64,000 bases of DNA, taken from Volvox africanus (Eukaryota > Chlorophyta > Chlorophyceae > Chlamydomonadales > Volvocaceae). Made by a program: the position numbers and the translations under genes. Position 1 is the first letter of the stretch, and every line of letters starts with the position of its first letter. The notes under the pieces are model-generated. The model worked only from the letters and a program-made list of their open reading frames with translations, was not told the DNA's origin and made no database searches. The stretch lies in contig BSDZ01000017.1 in NCBI GenBank assembly GCA_030268105.1, positions 806,001 through 870,000 on the forward strand, read 5' to 3'. Shown in pieces: positions 43,107 to 52,706 of the stretch.

Positions 43107-43930
43107 TGTTGTGCTACGGTTCATTTCCCGTCGACGCGTAGGTCGACGCGATCCTACAAGGTGAAGTGCTATTGTGATGAACACATTGCATATGAATGAA
43201 TCTGCATGATATAAATGTATTCGCATACATTTATATATGCATTTGGCATGTTGTCATTATCCATCGCGACATCGCACCATGGCAAATCTGCCTAGCATGC
43301 ATGAAAGCTCGAAGCATTGAAGTGCGCATTATGCTCGTACTACGAAACGATAGGTAATATTATCTGATATAATATTACTTCATTTAAGCACACGTTGAGA
43401 GCGCCGCACTCGTCGCGATACATGCCCTGCAACCGGATATCGTTATCCGGACCCTTGCATCATGCGAATGCCGGAAAGGCTTATACGTTGTTACGAGTAG
43501 ACATCGCCCATACGCAGTAGGGTTGTCACATCTAGGATCGGCCTCCTAATGTGAATCGTACGGCACTGCGATGCTGCGAGTATAACAGATGCGAGGACGG
43601 CTAAGCTAGACAAGACATTCGATACCGGAGAACACTTGTGTGTTCTACATTACTATTGCTATACGATATTCTACTTAGCCCGAGCTAAGCCTGAACTTCG
43701 CTAATCACCGCCGCGTGATGATTGCTTGCTTCCGGCGCTGACGGCGATTTCGTCCATTGCATCGTTCTGATCCGTAAGACTGTAAGTTATATCTCTCTTC
43801 GTCTTGAAGTCTTCCGCTGTCTCTGTTTGCTCTCGCTTGCCTTGCTGTACTTGCAAGTGCTCGCGCATCGGTGTCGATAGTCTCCAGACGTGCAGATACT
43901 TATGAGCAAACGCGAACGAGAGGTACAACA
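43107..43930 (+). repeat. G2-2 3' LTR
   Basis: 824 bp, TGTTGTGCTACGG ... GAGGTACAACA, followed by the target duplication ATAGT. Confidence 0.95.
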
Positions 43931-43935
43931 ATAGT

Positions 43936-44480
43936 AATGTAGAACACACAAGTGTTCTCCGGTATCGAATGTCTTGTCTAGCTTAGCCGTCCTCGCATCT
44001 GTTATACTCGCAGCATCGCAATGCCGTACGATTCACATTAGGAGGCCGATCCTAGATGTGACAACCCTACTGCGTCTAGGCGATGTCTACGCATAACAAC
44101 GTATAAGCCTTTCCGGCATTCGCATGATGCAAGGGTCCGGATAACGATATCCGGTTGCAGGGCATGTATCGCGACGAGTGCGGCGCTCTCAACGTGTGCT
44201 TAAATGAAGTAATATTATATCAGATAATATTACTTATCGTTTTGTAGCACGAGCATAATGCGCACTTCAATGCTTCGGTTATTCATGCATGCTAGGCGGA
44301 TTTGCCATGATGCGATGTCGCGATGGATAATGACAACATGCCAGATGCATATATAAATGTATGCGAATACATTTATATCATGCAGATTCATTCATATGTA
44401 ATGCGTTCATCACAAAAGCACTTCGCCTCGTAGGATCGCGTCGATCTACGCGTCGGCGGGAAATGAACCGTAGCACAACA
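43936..44480 (-). repeat. G2-1 5' LTR, right piece
   Basis: Remaining 545 bp of the LTR begun at 36181. Ends GTAGCACAACA, then CGTTAGG of G2-3 gag. Carries a private TCGGTTATTC near 44276 where the other G2 LTRs have TCGGGCTTTC. Confidence 0.9.
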
Positions 44481-45176
44481 CGTTAGGCCTCGCCTAAACC
44501 AAAAGACACGCTCAGATTCGGTGAGGTCAGCAATGGGAGTCACAAGTGCTTCGAAGCGTGACTGGTACGCAGGTACATTTTCATTCCGACGCATGTGGTA
44601 GCTACCGGCTGCCAAAACGTTACGAGCTTCCACATCGCGTGCTTGAACCTCAGTAGCGAATCGTGCGAGTAAAGCGGCGACCAACTCGTCAAAAGTATAG
44701 TTGCCCCGGGCGTTGGTCCAATTGCGGTACCAGTCCTTCGCTGCGCCCTCGAGGGTGTTACCAACGAAGAGACACCTGATACCGTCGTTATCGCCACCAT
44801 GAACAGCCTGGAGATACTTTTTAGCGTCACGCACGTACGCACGAGTTGCATCGGCTATGCTATGCCCTGGTGTCTTGTCGGTCAGCGAAATATTGAGCCT
44901 AGGAACGGGAATCGACAATCTCATCACCTCAGGGATGTCATCATGCCCTCGAGCTTGAGGTAATGGCAGAACCCTTGGTCCAGCAGTGTTGTCCATATTC
45001 GTGTTCACTGCTGAATGCGGCACAATTAAGTGAGCAGGGGTCTGAAGGAAAAGGGGCTCTTGAGTGGCTCGCGCGCCAACAGTCTCAAGACCTCTATTCG
45101 GTGCTCTAGCAGCCACAACAAAATCGGGTTGGCTAGCTAGGCTAGTGTGCGGCGTATCGTCGTGTTCCGCGGACAT
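44481..45176 (-). pseudogene. G2-3 gag, N-terminal part only
   Basis: MSAEHDDTPHTSLASQ at 45176 through SERVFWFRRGL, then cut by the G2-1 LTR at 44480. CGTTA (44481-44485) is the right half of the G2-1 target duplication. Its left partner was lost with the rest of G2-3. No G2-3 pol sequence remains in the window. Confidence 0.85.
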
Positions 45177-45575
45177 GAAGCACTAAATGATACCCTAGAT
45201 TTGCGTAATAGAAGCCGACTTCTATCGCAAAGGCAAGAGTACAAAGCGATTCGGTGAGCCTACCGACAGTACTCTTGAGAAGATTCAGCAAACTCAGCAA
45301 GTAATTGCCCAGCTGAGTCCTGATCTCCGTAGTTTGGGCAATGAGAGTCGCCAACTGGTCCGGACGAACGCCGGTCTCAGTCGCCGCGGCAAGCAATGCC
45401 GGTGCACTGAGATTACCTGCGACTCATAGCATACACTTACACAACAAGTGCAGCAATCTAAGCAAAAGCAATTAAACAATTACAAACCGGAAGCGGCGGC
45501 GTCCAAAACGGCGCGGCCTAAGTCTTCGGCAAAAGTATCTAGCGGTCCTCGTGGTTCGTCGCTGGAACTCGCCAT
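45142..45575 (-). other. G2-3 two-part upstream ORF, possibly spliced
   Basis: First part ATG 45575 to TAA 45480. Second part about 45406 to 45142. Same layout as G2-2. The PBS is at 45622-45639 (TGGTATCGAGACAGGTTC on the minus strand). Confidence 0.4.
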
Positions 45576-45642
45576 AGAAAGAACCTACTTCCGATTAGAC
45601 AAAGAGAGACAGTTAGGCAACGAACCTGTCTCGATACCAAAT

Positions 45643-46466
45643 TGTTGTACCTCTCGTTCGCGTTTGCTCATGAGTATCTGCACGTCTGGAGACTATCGAC
45701 ACCGATGCGCGAGCACTTGCAAGCATAGCAAGGCAAGCGAGAGCAAACAGAGACAGCGGAAGACTTCAAGACGAAGAGAGATATAACTTACGGTCTTACA
45801 GATCGGAATGATGCAATGGACGAAATCGCCGTCAGCGCCGGAAGCAAGCAATCATCACGCGGCGGTGATTAGCGAAGTTCAGGCTTAGCTCGGGCTAAGT
45901 AGAGTATCATATAGTAATAGTAATGTAGAACACACAAGTGTTCTCCGGTATCGAATGTCTTATCTTGCTTAGCCGTCCTCGCATCTGTTATACTCGCAGC
46001 ATCGCAATGCCGTACGATTCACATCAGGAGGCCGATCCTAGATGTGACAACCCTACTGCGTCTAGGCGATGTCTACGCATAACAACGTATAAGCCTTTCC
46101 GGCATTCGCATGATGCAAGGGTCCGGATAACGATATCCGGTTGCAGGGCATGTATCGCGACGAGTGCGGCGCTCTCAACGTGTGCTGTAATGAAGTAATA
46201 TTATATCAGATAATATTACTTATCGTTTCGTAGCACGAGCATAATGCGCACTTCAATGCTTCGGGCTTTCATGCATGCTAGGCGGATTTGCCATGGTGTG
46301 ATGTCGCGATAGGTAATGACAACATGCCAAATGCATATATAAATGTATGCGAATACATTTATATCATGCAGATTCATTCATATGTAATGCGTTCATCACA
46401 AAAGCACTTCGCCTTGTAGGATCGCGTCGACCTACGCGTCGGCGGGAAATGAACCGTAGCACAACA
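45643..46466 (-). repeat. G2-3 5' LTR
   Basis: 824 bp, followed by GTTTC (46467-46471) and G1-2 pol. Diagnostic variants: TTTGCTCATGAG, AAGCATAGC, AGAGTATCATATAG, CTTATCTTGC, ACATCAGGAGG, TCGACCTACG. Confidence 0.9.
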
Positions 46467-46471
46467 GTTTC

Positions 46472-47169
46472 AGGCCAAGCTGCGTAACCACTGATGCCGA
46501 AATGAAATCATCACTGGCTCCAGAGTCGGCTAGGGCGGTGAACGTACGACCTGCCGTACTTACGGTGATCAGAGGTACGCCAGCACCTATCAGGGCAGCA
46601 GCTTTAGGCAAGCAGAGAACTGAAATACAGGGTTCAGTCTCAGGCAAGCCCTCCTGAACCGATTTAGGAGCAGCAAACCAGACGTCAACAGAGTATGGGC
46701 TTCCAGGGAGTTGAACAACCTCACCTGCCATATCAAGGCTATGGAAAAGAGCCGTCCCTGGATTAAACCTTAAGACCCGTTGCATTCCCGACAGAAAAGA
46801 AGGGTTGCGTCGGGACACATACTCAGGCAGCAAGATGCATGCTGAGGTATCAGGGTGTTGACGTTTGCATGCCCTAAAGAGAGCTAATTGCTTCTGTAGC
46901 TCGCAGAGTGAAGAGGGAGTGAACAAGATAGTATGCCCACCCAAGTTAGCGGAGGATAGGGGGCGACCTTGAGGCTCAAACAGATTACAAAAGCCATCAA
47001 AGCCGGCACGGACAGTTCGTGCATCAAAAGAAAAACGTCTCCCTATCACCTGCTCCACTTGGTTTAAAACAGAGGGCAAAAGAGCCCGTACTGCACGGCA
47101 CTTTGCTACCATCTGGCCCACAGCAAAGACCCCAGGTGGTGATCCCTCTATACCAACCTGGGCAAGTTC
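46472..47169 (-). pseudogene. G1-2 Pol, N-terminal part with unassigned domain and protease active site
   Basis: Continues the G1-2 gag frame after UAG. Contains the unassigned domain ([57 protein letters not shown]) and the protease motif [17 protein letters not shown]. It is cut after QLGLK by the G2 block. Rejoins 26196-29556 across GTTTC. Confidence 0.9.
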
Positions 47170-47172
47170 CTA
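47131..47172 (-). promoter_or_regulatory. G1-2 gag-pol UAG readthrough element
   Basis: UAG (47172-47170), 7-nt spacer, CCCAGGT (47162-47156), 18-nt loop, ACCTGGG (47137-47131), identical to G1-1. Confidence 0.7.
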
Positions 47173-48549
47173 GTGGTCCTTACCCTTATTTTTCTCCGCC
47201 CCCAGCATTGGGCAGGAGTCAACCCTATGTTGGTCGGAACCGCAACGGAGGCACATCCCATGTTGTTTACGAAAATGGAACTCCCGTCTAGTACATTTGA
47301 ATGTGGTTAAATATTCCGCTAGGTTCTGCTTGGGCCCCTTCTTCTGCGCGTGGCCCCCTTTTGGGGCCAAGTGCCTCCCCTGCTGTCCGCCGCCCCTCTT
47401 AGACTTACCGGCGCCCTTAACCTGCCGCGGCTGATCCTCGTGCCCGGTGATGCCTGGACGAACGGATGCAGCCCGCGGTTTTTTGGTCGGGGGCGCCGGG
47501 GTCTCTTCGTCAGGGTCGTCGCAGGCCATGTCCTGTACCGACAGCATGTTCATTTTGGGACGGGCCAGTTTGTCAGATTCCCGTCGGGCCAGTAACCTAA
47601 GTTCAGCTCCCAGGGAGAACTGAACCAAGTCTGTATATGACTTAAAGGTTTTACCCGACAGGTCAGTTGCACAGTCCCCACTAAGGTCGGATGAGAGGCC
47701 CTGCTGAAACCAAAACACACGCTCACTATCAGACAGGTCCGCAATGGGCGTGACAAGAGCCTCAAAGCGGCTCTGATAGGCAGAGACAGTTTCTCCAGGG
47801 CGCATGCGATATTTGCCAGCATTTAATTTCAGGCGTGCCTCAGTGTCACGTGACTGGACCTGGGGTGCAAAACGGACAAGCAGTGCTTCTAGCAGTTCCT
47901 CAGATGTATAAGAATCCCTTGCGTTAGTCCATTGATCGTGCCATAATCTTGCCGCGCCTTCAAAGGCAGTGGCCAAGAAAAGACGGCGCGTAGAGTCCTG
48001 TTGACCCCCACGGGCTGTGGCAAAGTAGTTCCTAACATTACGGACAAAGGCCCGTGTTAGAGGCGCAGCAACTCGTCCTAAATCAGAAAGCTTAACATCC
48101 ATAGGGATATTCAGCTTAGGCACTGCGATCGCTATTTTTATCACCTCGTCCTCATGTCCAGTATGAGGAGGCCCAGGTGGCCTGGAAGAGGTGCCCGCAA
48201 CAGCAGCACAAGTTGTTGCGGCAGCAGCGGGAGCCATCCCAGGAATATCCACGGCACCAGGTGTCAAATGGTTTGACACTACAGCAGGGCCATGAACATA
48301 AAAAGGGGATGGGGCATAAATAGGTGATGTAGGTGCCTCAGGGGATGCTGTGCCGCCTTGCCTGGGAATAGGTGAAGGCTGGTTCGGAAGGTCGATACCA
48401 CCTGCCACAGCAGCATTTGGTGGCTGTGTCAACCTAGAGAGCCATTCCCACCTATTCGCTTGGCTAGCATTAGCAGCAATCCGGCCAACAAACTGAAAGG
48501 TGTTGGCAGCAAGAGCCGAGACAGCATTCGCTAAGTTCGAGGCTTGCAT
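47170..48549 (-). CDS. G1-2 Gag
   Basis: 459 residues, MQASNLANAVSALAANTF to GKDH-UAG, with the same Gag core and CCHC knuckle CLRCGSDQHRVDSC as G1-1. Only isolated changes are seen (GGHAQKK versus GGHVQKK). The frame is intact; the element is disabled only by the insertion in pol. Confidence 0.9.
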   Translation of the reverse strand: MQASNLANAVSALAANTFQFVGRIAANASQANRWEWLSRLTQPPNAAVAGGIDLPNQPSPIPRQGGTASPEAPTSPIYAPSPFYVHGPAVVSNHLTPGAVDIPGMAPAAAATTCAAVAGTSSRPPGPPHTGHEDEVIKIAIAVPKLNIPMDVKLSDLGRVAAPLTRAFVRNVRNYFATARGGQQDSTRRLFLATAFEGAARLWHDQWTNARDSYTSEELLEALLVRFAPQVQSRDTEARLKLNAGKYRMRPGETVSAYQSRFEALVTPIADLSDSERVFWFQQGLSSDLSGDCATDLSGKTFKSYTDLVQFSLGAELRLLARRESDKLARPKMNMLSVQDMACDDPDEETPAPPTKKPRAASVRPGITGHEDQPRQVKGAGKSKRGGGQQGRHLAPKGGHAQKKGPKQNLAEYLTTFKCTRREFHFRKQHGMCLRCGSDQHRVDSCPMLGAEKNKGKDH

Positions 48550-49207
48550 ATTGTATGCCTGAAAGCCTAACAGATCGAACTGCGAGTGACTGTTCTGGTG
48601 AAAGGCAAAGCAAAGGCAAGGACCAGGGCCTACCCAACGCTTGGATGCCTTCGATGAACTTCAAAAATTTTGAAGTCCGCGCGTGAAGTTGATTTGCGAT
48701 GGATCGGAGTGACTGGGCAGAAGTGCCGCTCCGAAGGGTCTGAGGTGTTGACACTGCAGAAGCACTCACGGCGGTTGGAACAAACACAATACCTTTCAAG
48801 TAATAGAGATATATATGTATTAGTGAAAGCCGAAATGAATTCACGAAGTCGACTCCTCGTTGGATTCGATGTGAAGGTACTATCGAACCCGCAACTACAG
48901 GGATTCCTCAGCAAAACTGCAATACAAGTTCTAGATAGAAAGCAGTGTTGCAGGAAGATATTACATAACAGAGAAGGCAGAATTGTCTAGGTCGCGAGCC
49001 ACGTTGACCGCGACTAACTTAGAGATTGACTTTAACAGAAAGCACAGCCAAACTCACAGAGAGCAGGTTCTAAGTGTCACTAGACTAATTTCGTGAATAT
49101 TACAGACCGGTGGTAGCCGCAGCGAAAATGGCGGCGCTCAGCTCCTCAGGCAATGTCTCCATGTCCAGAGGGATGTCGGCAGGAGGAAGATCGTGGTCGA
49201 TGTCCAT
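48470..49207 (-). other. G1-2 two-part upstream ORF, possibly spliced
   Basis: First part ATG 49207 to TAA 49100. Second part from about 48764 to 48470. Copy of the arrangement at 15219-15956. The PBS lies further upstream at 49332-49351. Confidence 0.4.
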
Positions 49208-49331
49208 TTATAAAAGGGCAGCTTGAGTGGCTTGAGCGCGTTGCACGGTTAGAGTGGCTTGAGCAGTTACCACAGAAAGACTTGAGAAGGCTTGAACGAT
49301 TTCAGCGGAAGACTTGACGAGACGTCCCAGG

Positions 49332-49351
49332 GAGGAACGGTCTCGCTACCA
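49332..49351 (-). other. G1-2 primer-binding site
   Basis: The minus strand reads TGGTAGCGAGACCGTTCC, as in G1-1. Confidence 0.65.
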
Positions 49352-49354
49352 GCT

Positions 49355-49777
49355 TGTTGTATATGGTACCCACGAAGGGTGGTATCAAAAGATACCGGTT
49401 GTTGTGCCAGAGCCCGATTAAGTAGAGCCGCCGACTAGGTCGTACTTGAGAGACCATAAGGCCTCGAACCGGGCGTGACCTTCAGAAGTCACCACTACAA
49501 CCGGAGATTCAGTGAACCAGGAACCAGATGTTCCACCATTTACCATTCAGGCGGTAAATGGCCCATTCCATACAGGTTATGGAGTAACCGACAGGTTCGG
49601 ATGTTTCAGGAAGTCGGTTAGTATTGGTCGTCGACAGCCGAGACCAAATCCACAAATCGAATGCCAGATGGAAACATGAAACAGTTAATATGATAATTAA
49701 ATATATTATATTATAAAATAATAAACAGATAATTATTATATCTTAATGAATTACCGAAATGCATTAAGGATACAACA
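49355..49777 (-). repeat. G1-2 5' LTR
   Basis: 423 bp, apparently identical to 25704-26126. CATGG follows, then C2 resumes. Confidence 0.95.
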
Positions 49778-50132
49778 CATGGACGACCCAGAGCCACGAC
49801 CGAGAGCTGTCCCTATGTCCACCAATGCACACAATGGCGATGGCCACGAGCCGAATCCACCTCAACCACCACCTCCCGTAACACGCACAGCGCAAAGCTA
49901 TCCAAATGCAGCGGGAACAGGAGCCGTCAACGATGGAGCGGGCCCATCGGGAAGCCAACCAAGGCAAGACCCAATACAACCTGAGGACACTGACTACTCC
50001 GACATTGAAGACATGGCAACAGAAGAAGACATGGATGAGGACAACACGAGGTTAGCCAACCGCTACCCCATCCTCGTGCGAAAGCGCCCATGTGAGTGGT
50101 GGCGCACTCAAAGATCGGTGGCAGCGTGTATC
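49778..50132 (+). pseudogene. C2 polyprotein, linker between integrase and RT
   Basis: In frame with 25703 across CATGG: MDDPEPRPRAVPMSTNAH, then a Pro/Gly/Ser-rich and acidic linker (DTDYSDIEDMATEEDMDED), then RYPILVRKRPCEWWR, matching RYPVRDRKRPSEWWR of C1. It ends at TVAAC-type sequence with GTATC, where G2-4 inserted, and continues at 57627 (NMAARIQEPK). Confidence 0.9.
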
Positions 50133-50965
50133 TGTTGTGCTACGGTTCGTTTCCCGCCGATGTGTAGGTCGATGCGACCCTACGAGGCGAAGTGTTATCT
50201 TGATGAATGCATGAATGACTATTGCATAAGAATGAACCTGCATGATATAGATGTAATCGCATACATTTATATATACATTTGGCATGTTGTCATTATCCAT
50301 CGCGACATCGCATCATGGCAAATCCGCCTAGCATGCATAAAATACCGAATCATTGAAATGCGCATTATGCTCGTGCTATGAAACGATAAGTAATATTAGC
50401 TGATATAATATTACTTCATTACAGCACACGTTGAGAGCGCCGCACTCGTCGCAATGCATGCCTTGCAACTGAATATCGTTATTCGGACCCTTGCATCATG
50501 CGAATGCCGGAAAGGCTTATATGTTGTTATATATGGACATCGCCTATACGCAGTAGGGTTGTCACACTCAGGATCGGCCTCCTAATGTGAATCGTACGGC
50601 ATTGCGATACTGCGAGTATAACAGATGCGAGGACGGCTAAGCAAGACAAGATATTCAACACCGGAGAACACTCGTGTGTTCTACATTATTATTGCTATAC
50701 GCTATTCTACTTAGCCCGAGCTAAGCCTAAACTTCGCTATTCACCGCCGCGTGATGATTGCTTGCTTCCGGCGCTGACAGCGATTGCGTCCATTGCACCG
50801 CTTTGATCTGTAAGACTGTAAGTTATATCTCTTCTTGTTTGAAGTCTTCCGCTGTCTCTGTTTGCTCGCGCTTGCTTTGCTGTACTTGCAAGTGCTCGCG
50901 CATTGGTGTCGCAAGTCTTCAGACGCGCAGATACTGATGAGCAAACACGAAGGAGAGGTACAACA
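50133..50965 (+). repeat. G2-4 5' LTR
   Basis: 833 bp, TGTTGTGCTACGG ... GAGGTACAACA. The PBS TGGTATCGAGACAGGTTC follows at 50969-50986. Confidence 0.95.
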
Positions 50966-51032
50966 AATTGGTATCGAGACAGGTTCGTTGCCTAACTGTC
51001 TCTCTTTGTCCAATCGGAAGTAGGTTCTTTCT

Positions 51033-51466
51033 ATGGCGAGTTCCAGCGACAAACCACGAGGACCACTAGATACTTTTGCCGAAGACCTAGGCCGCGCCGT
51101 TTTGGACGCCGCCGCTTCCGGTTTGTAATTGTTTATTTGCTTTTGCTTAGATTGCTGCACTTGTTGTGTAAGTGTATGCTCTGAGTCGCAGGTAATCTCA
51201 GTGCACCGGCATTGCTTGCTGCGGCGACTGAGACCGGCTTTCGTCCGGACCATTTGGCGACTCTCATCGCCCAAACTACGGAGATCAGGACTCAGCTGGG
51301 CAAGTACTTGCTGAGTTTACTGAATCTTCTCAAGAGTACTGTCGGTAGGCTCACCGAATCGCTTTGTACTCTTGCCTTTGCGATAGAAGTCGGCTTCTAT
51401 TACGCAAACCTAGGGTATCGTTTCGTGCTCCATGTCCGCGGAACACGACGATACGCCGCACACTAG
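51033..51466 (+). other. G2-4 two-part upstream ORF, possibly spliced
   Basis: ATG 51033 to TAA 51128 (ends DLGRAVLDAAASGL), then an open stretch about 51202-51466 (AAATETGFRPDHLATLIA). Coding-style conservation between this divergent copy and G2-2 supports selection on the peptide. Confidence 0.4.
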
Positions 51467-52667
51467 CCTAGCTAGCCAACCCGATTTTGTTGTGGCTGCT
51501 AGAGCACCGGATAGAGGTCTTGAGACTGTTGGCGCGCGAGCCACTCAAGAGCCCCTTTTCCTTCAGACCCCTGCTCACTTAATTGTGCCGCATTCAGCAG
51601 TGAACACGAATATGGACAACACTGCTGGACCAAGGGTTCTGCCATTACCTCAAGCTCGAGGGCATGATGACATCCCTGAGGTGATGAGATTGTCGATTCC
51701 CGTTCCTAGGCTCAATATTTCGCTGACCGACAAGACACCAGGGCATAGCATAGCCGATGCAACTCGTGCGTACGTGCGTGACGCTAAAAAGTATCTCCAG
51801 GCTGTTCATGGTGGCGATAATGACGGTATCAGGTGTCTCTTCGTTGGTAACACCCTCGAGGGCTCAGCAAAGGACTGGTATCGCAATTGGACCAACGCCC
51901 GGGGCAACTATACTTTTGACGAGTTGGTCGCCGCTTTGCTCGCACGATTCGCTACTGAGGTTCAAGCACGTGATGTGGAAGCTCGTAAGGTTTTGGCAGC
52001 CGGTAGCTACCACATGCGTCGGGATGAAAATGTACCTGCGTACCAGTCACGCTTCCAAGCACTTGTGACTCCCATTGCTGACCTCACTGAATCCGAGCGT
52101 GTCTTTTGGTTTAGGCGAGGCCTGACGAAACTTTTGGCTAAATGGTGCGCTACTGACTTGGTTGGAGCGCAGATCAAGTCGTATGATGCTTTGGTCGCTT
52201 TTGCTAAGGGCACGGAGATACGACTCCTTGCCGGTGAGGAAGAAGTCAAGTCTGCCCCTCGTGCAAATGCCGTGCAAGTGCAGGATCCGCTTGGGGAAGC
52301 CGTAGCTCTTGACCAGGACTTCGGAGCGACCCGCCCCACGCCTACTGCCGCGACGCGACGCAGCAACCGGCAACGCCAGGCGCGCGGGGGCGCTAGCTCG
52401 GGTGTCCGCGGGTCAGGAGGAGCAGGTCCGAGCTCGGACCCGGCTAAAAACAGGAAGCGTGGTGGTGCGCCGTCGACGGCAGCCGCACAGCGTTCCGACC
52501 CCAATGCGAAGTGGACTCGCACGGACGACACGTATATGCCAAAATGGAATTGCAATCGTTCTGAATTCGAGCGTCGGAAATTGGCCAACGTTTGTCTACG
52601 GTGTGTGGAGAGCCATTCCACGAAGGATTGCCCGCTAATGCCACCGTTTGTACCTCAGCCGAAATAG
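51432..52667 (+). CDS. G2-4 Gag
   Basis: 411 residues, starting MSAEHDDTPHTSLASQ. Gag core as in G2-2 with small changes (LEGSAKDWYRNWTNARGN, SRFQALVTPIADLTESERVFWF). The knuckle CLRCVESHSTKDC again has CX2CX3HX4C spacing. It ends FVPQPK-UAG at 52665-52667, then pol in frame. Confidence 0.9.
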   Translation: MSAEHDDTPHTSLASQPDFVVAARAPDRGLETVGARATQEPLFLQTPAHLIVPHSAVNTNMDNTAGPRVLPLPQARGHDDIPEVMRLSIPVPRLNISLTDKTPGHSIADATRAYVRDAKKYLQAVHGGDNDGIRCLFVGNTLEGSAKDWYRNWTNARGNYTFDELVAALLARFATEVQARDVEARKVLAAGSYHMRRDENVPAYQSRFQALVTPIADLTESERVFWFRRGLTKLLAKWCATDLVGAQIKSYDALVAFAKGTEIRLLAGEEEVKSAPRANAVQVQDPLGEAVALDQDFGATRPTPTAATRRSNRQRQARGGASSGVRGSGGAGPSSDPAKNRKRGGAPSTAAAQRSDPNAKWTRTDDTYMPKWNCNRSEFERRKLANVCLRCVESHSTKDCPLMPPFVPQPK

Positions 52668-52706
52668 GGGCTTGCCCGGGTTCCTGTGGAGGGGGCAACG
52701 CCCGGG
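52665..52706 (+). promoter_or_regulatory. G2-4 gag-pol UAG readthrough element
   Basis: UAG, spacer GGGCTTG, CCCGGGT (52675-52681), 18-nt loop, GCCCGGG (52700-52706). Six Watson-Crick pairs and one G-U wobble at the loop end keep the stem. Confidence 0.7.

Larger units (their letters stand above)
36460..43930 (+). mobile_element. Gypsy (chromovirus-type) element G2-2, full length
   Basis: 7471 bp with 824-bp LTRs, PBS, two-part upstream ORF, gag, UAG, pol and PPT, all uninterrupted. The target duplication is ATAGT. It is the innermost element of the nest, hence the last to arrive there. At least four differences between its LTRs were noticed (for example near 36591, 36637 and 36750). Confidence 0.95.
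29557..46466 (-). mobile_element. G2 block: element G2-1 inside remnant G2-3, with G2-2 inside G2-1
   Basis: The outer target duplication is GTTTC (29552-29556 and 46467-46471). On the minus strand: LTR 45643-46466, G2-3 leader and gag start 45642-44481, LTR (44480-43936 joined to 36459-36181), full G2-1 internal region 36180-30381, LTR 30380-29557. The right flank of G2-1 is CGTTA of interrupted G2-3 gag, but the left flank is the GTTTC of G2-3. The left LTR is mosaic. Together this shows that the 3' LTRs of G2-3 and G2-1 recombined and deleted most of G2-3. Confidence 0.85.
25704..49777 (-). mobile_element. Gypsy element G1-2, split by the G2 block
   Basis: LTRs at 25704-26126 and 49355-49777 look identical by eye. 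The target duplication is CATGG at 25699-25703 and 49778-49782. Without the G2 block (29557-46466 plus its 5-bp duplication) it is about 7.16 kb. Its pol lacks both lesions of G1-1. It has a 12-bp in-frame deletion near 27514 that shortens NDDSLRRELLSRFH to NDDSLLSRFH. Before the G2 insertion its frames look intact. Confidence 0.95.
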
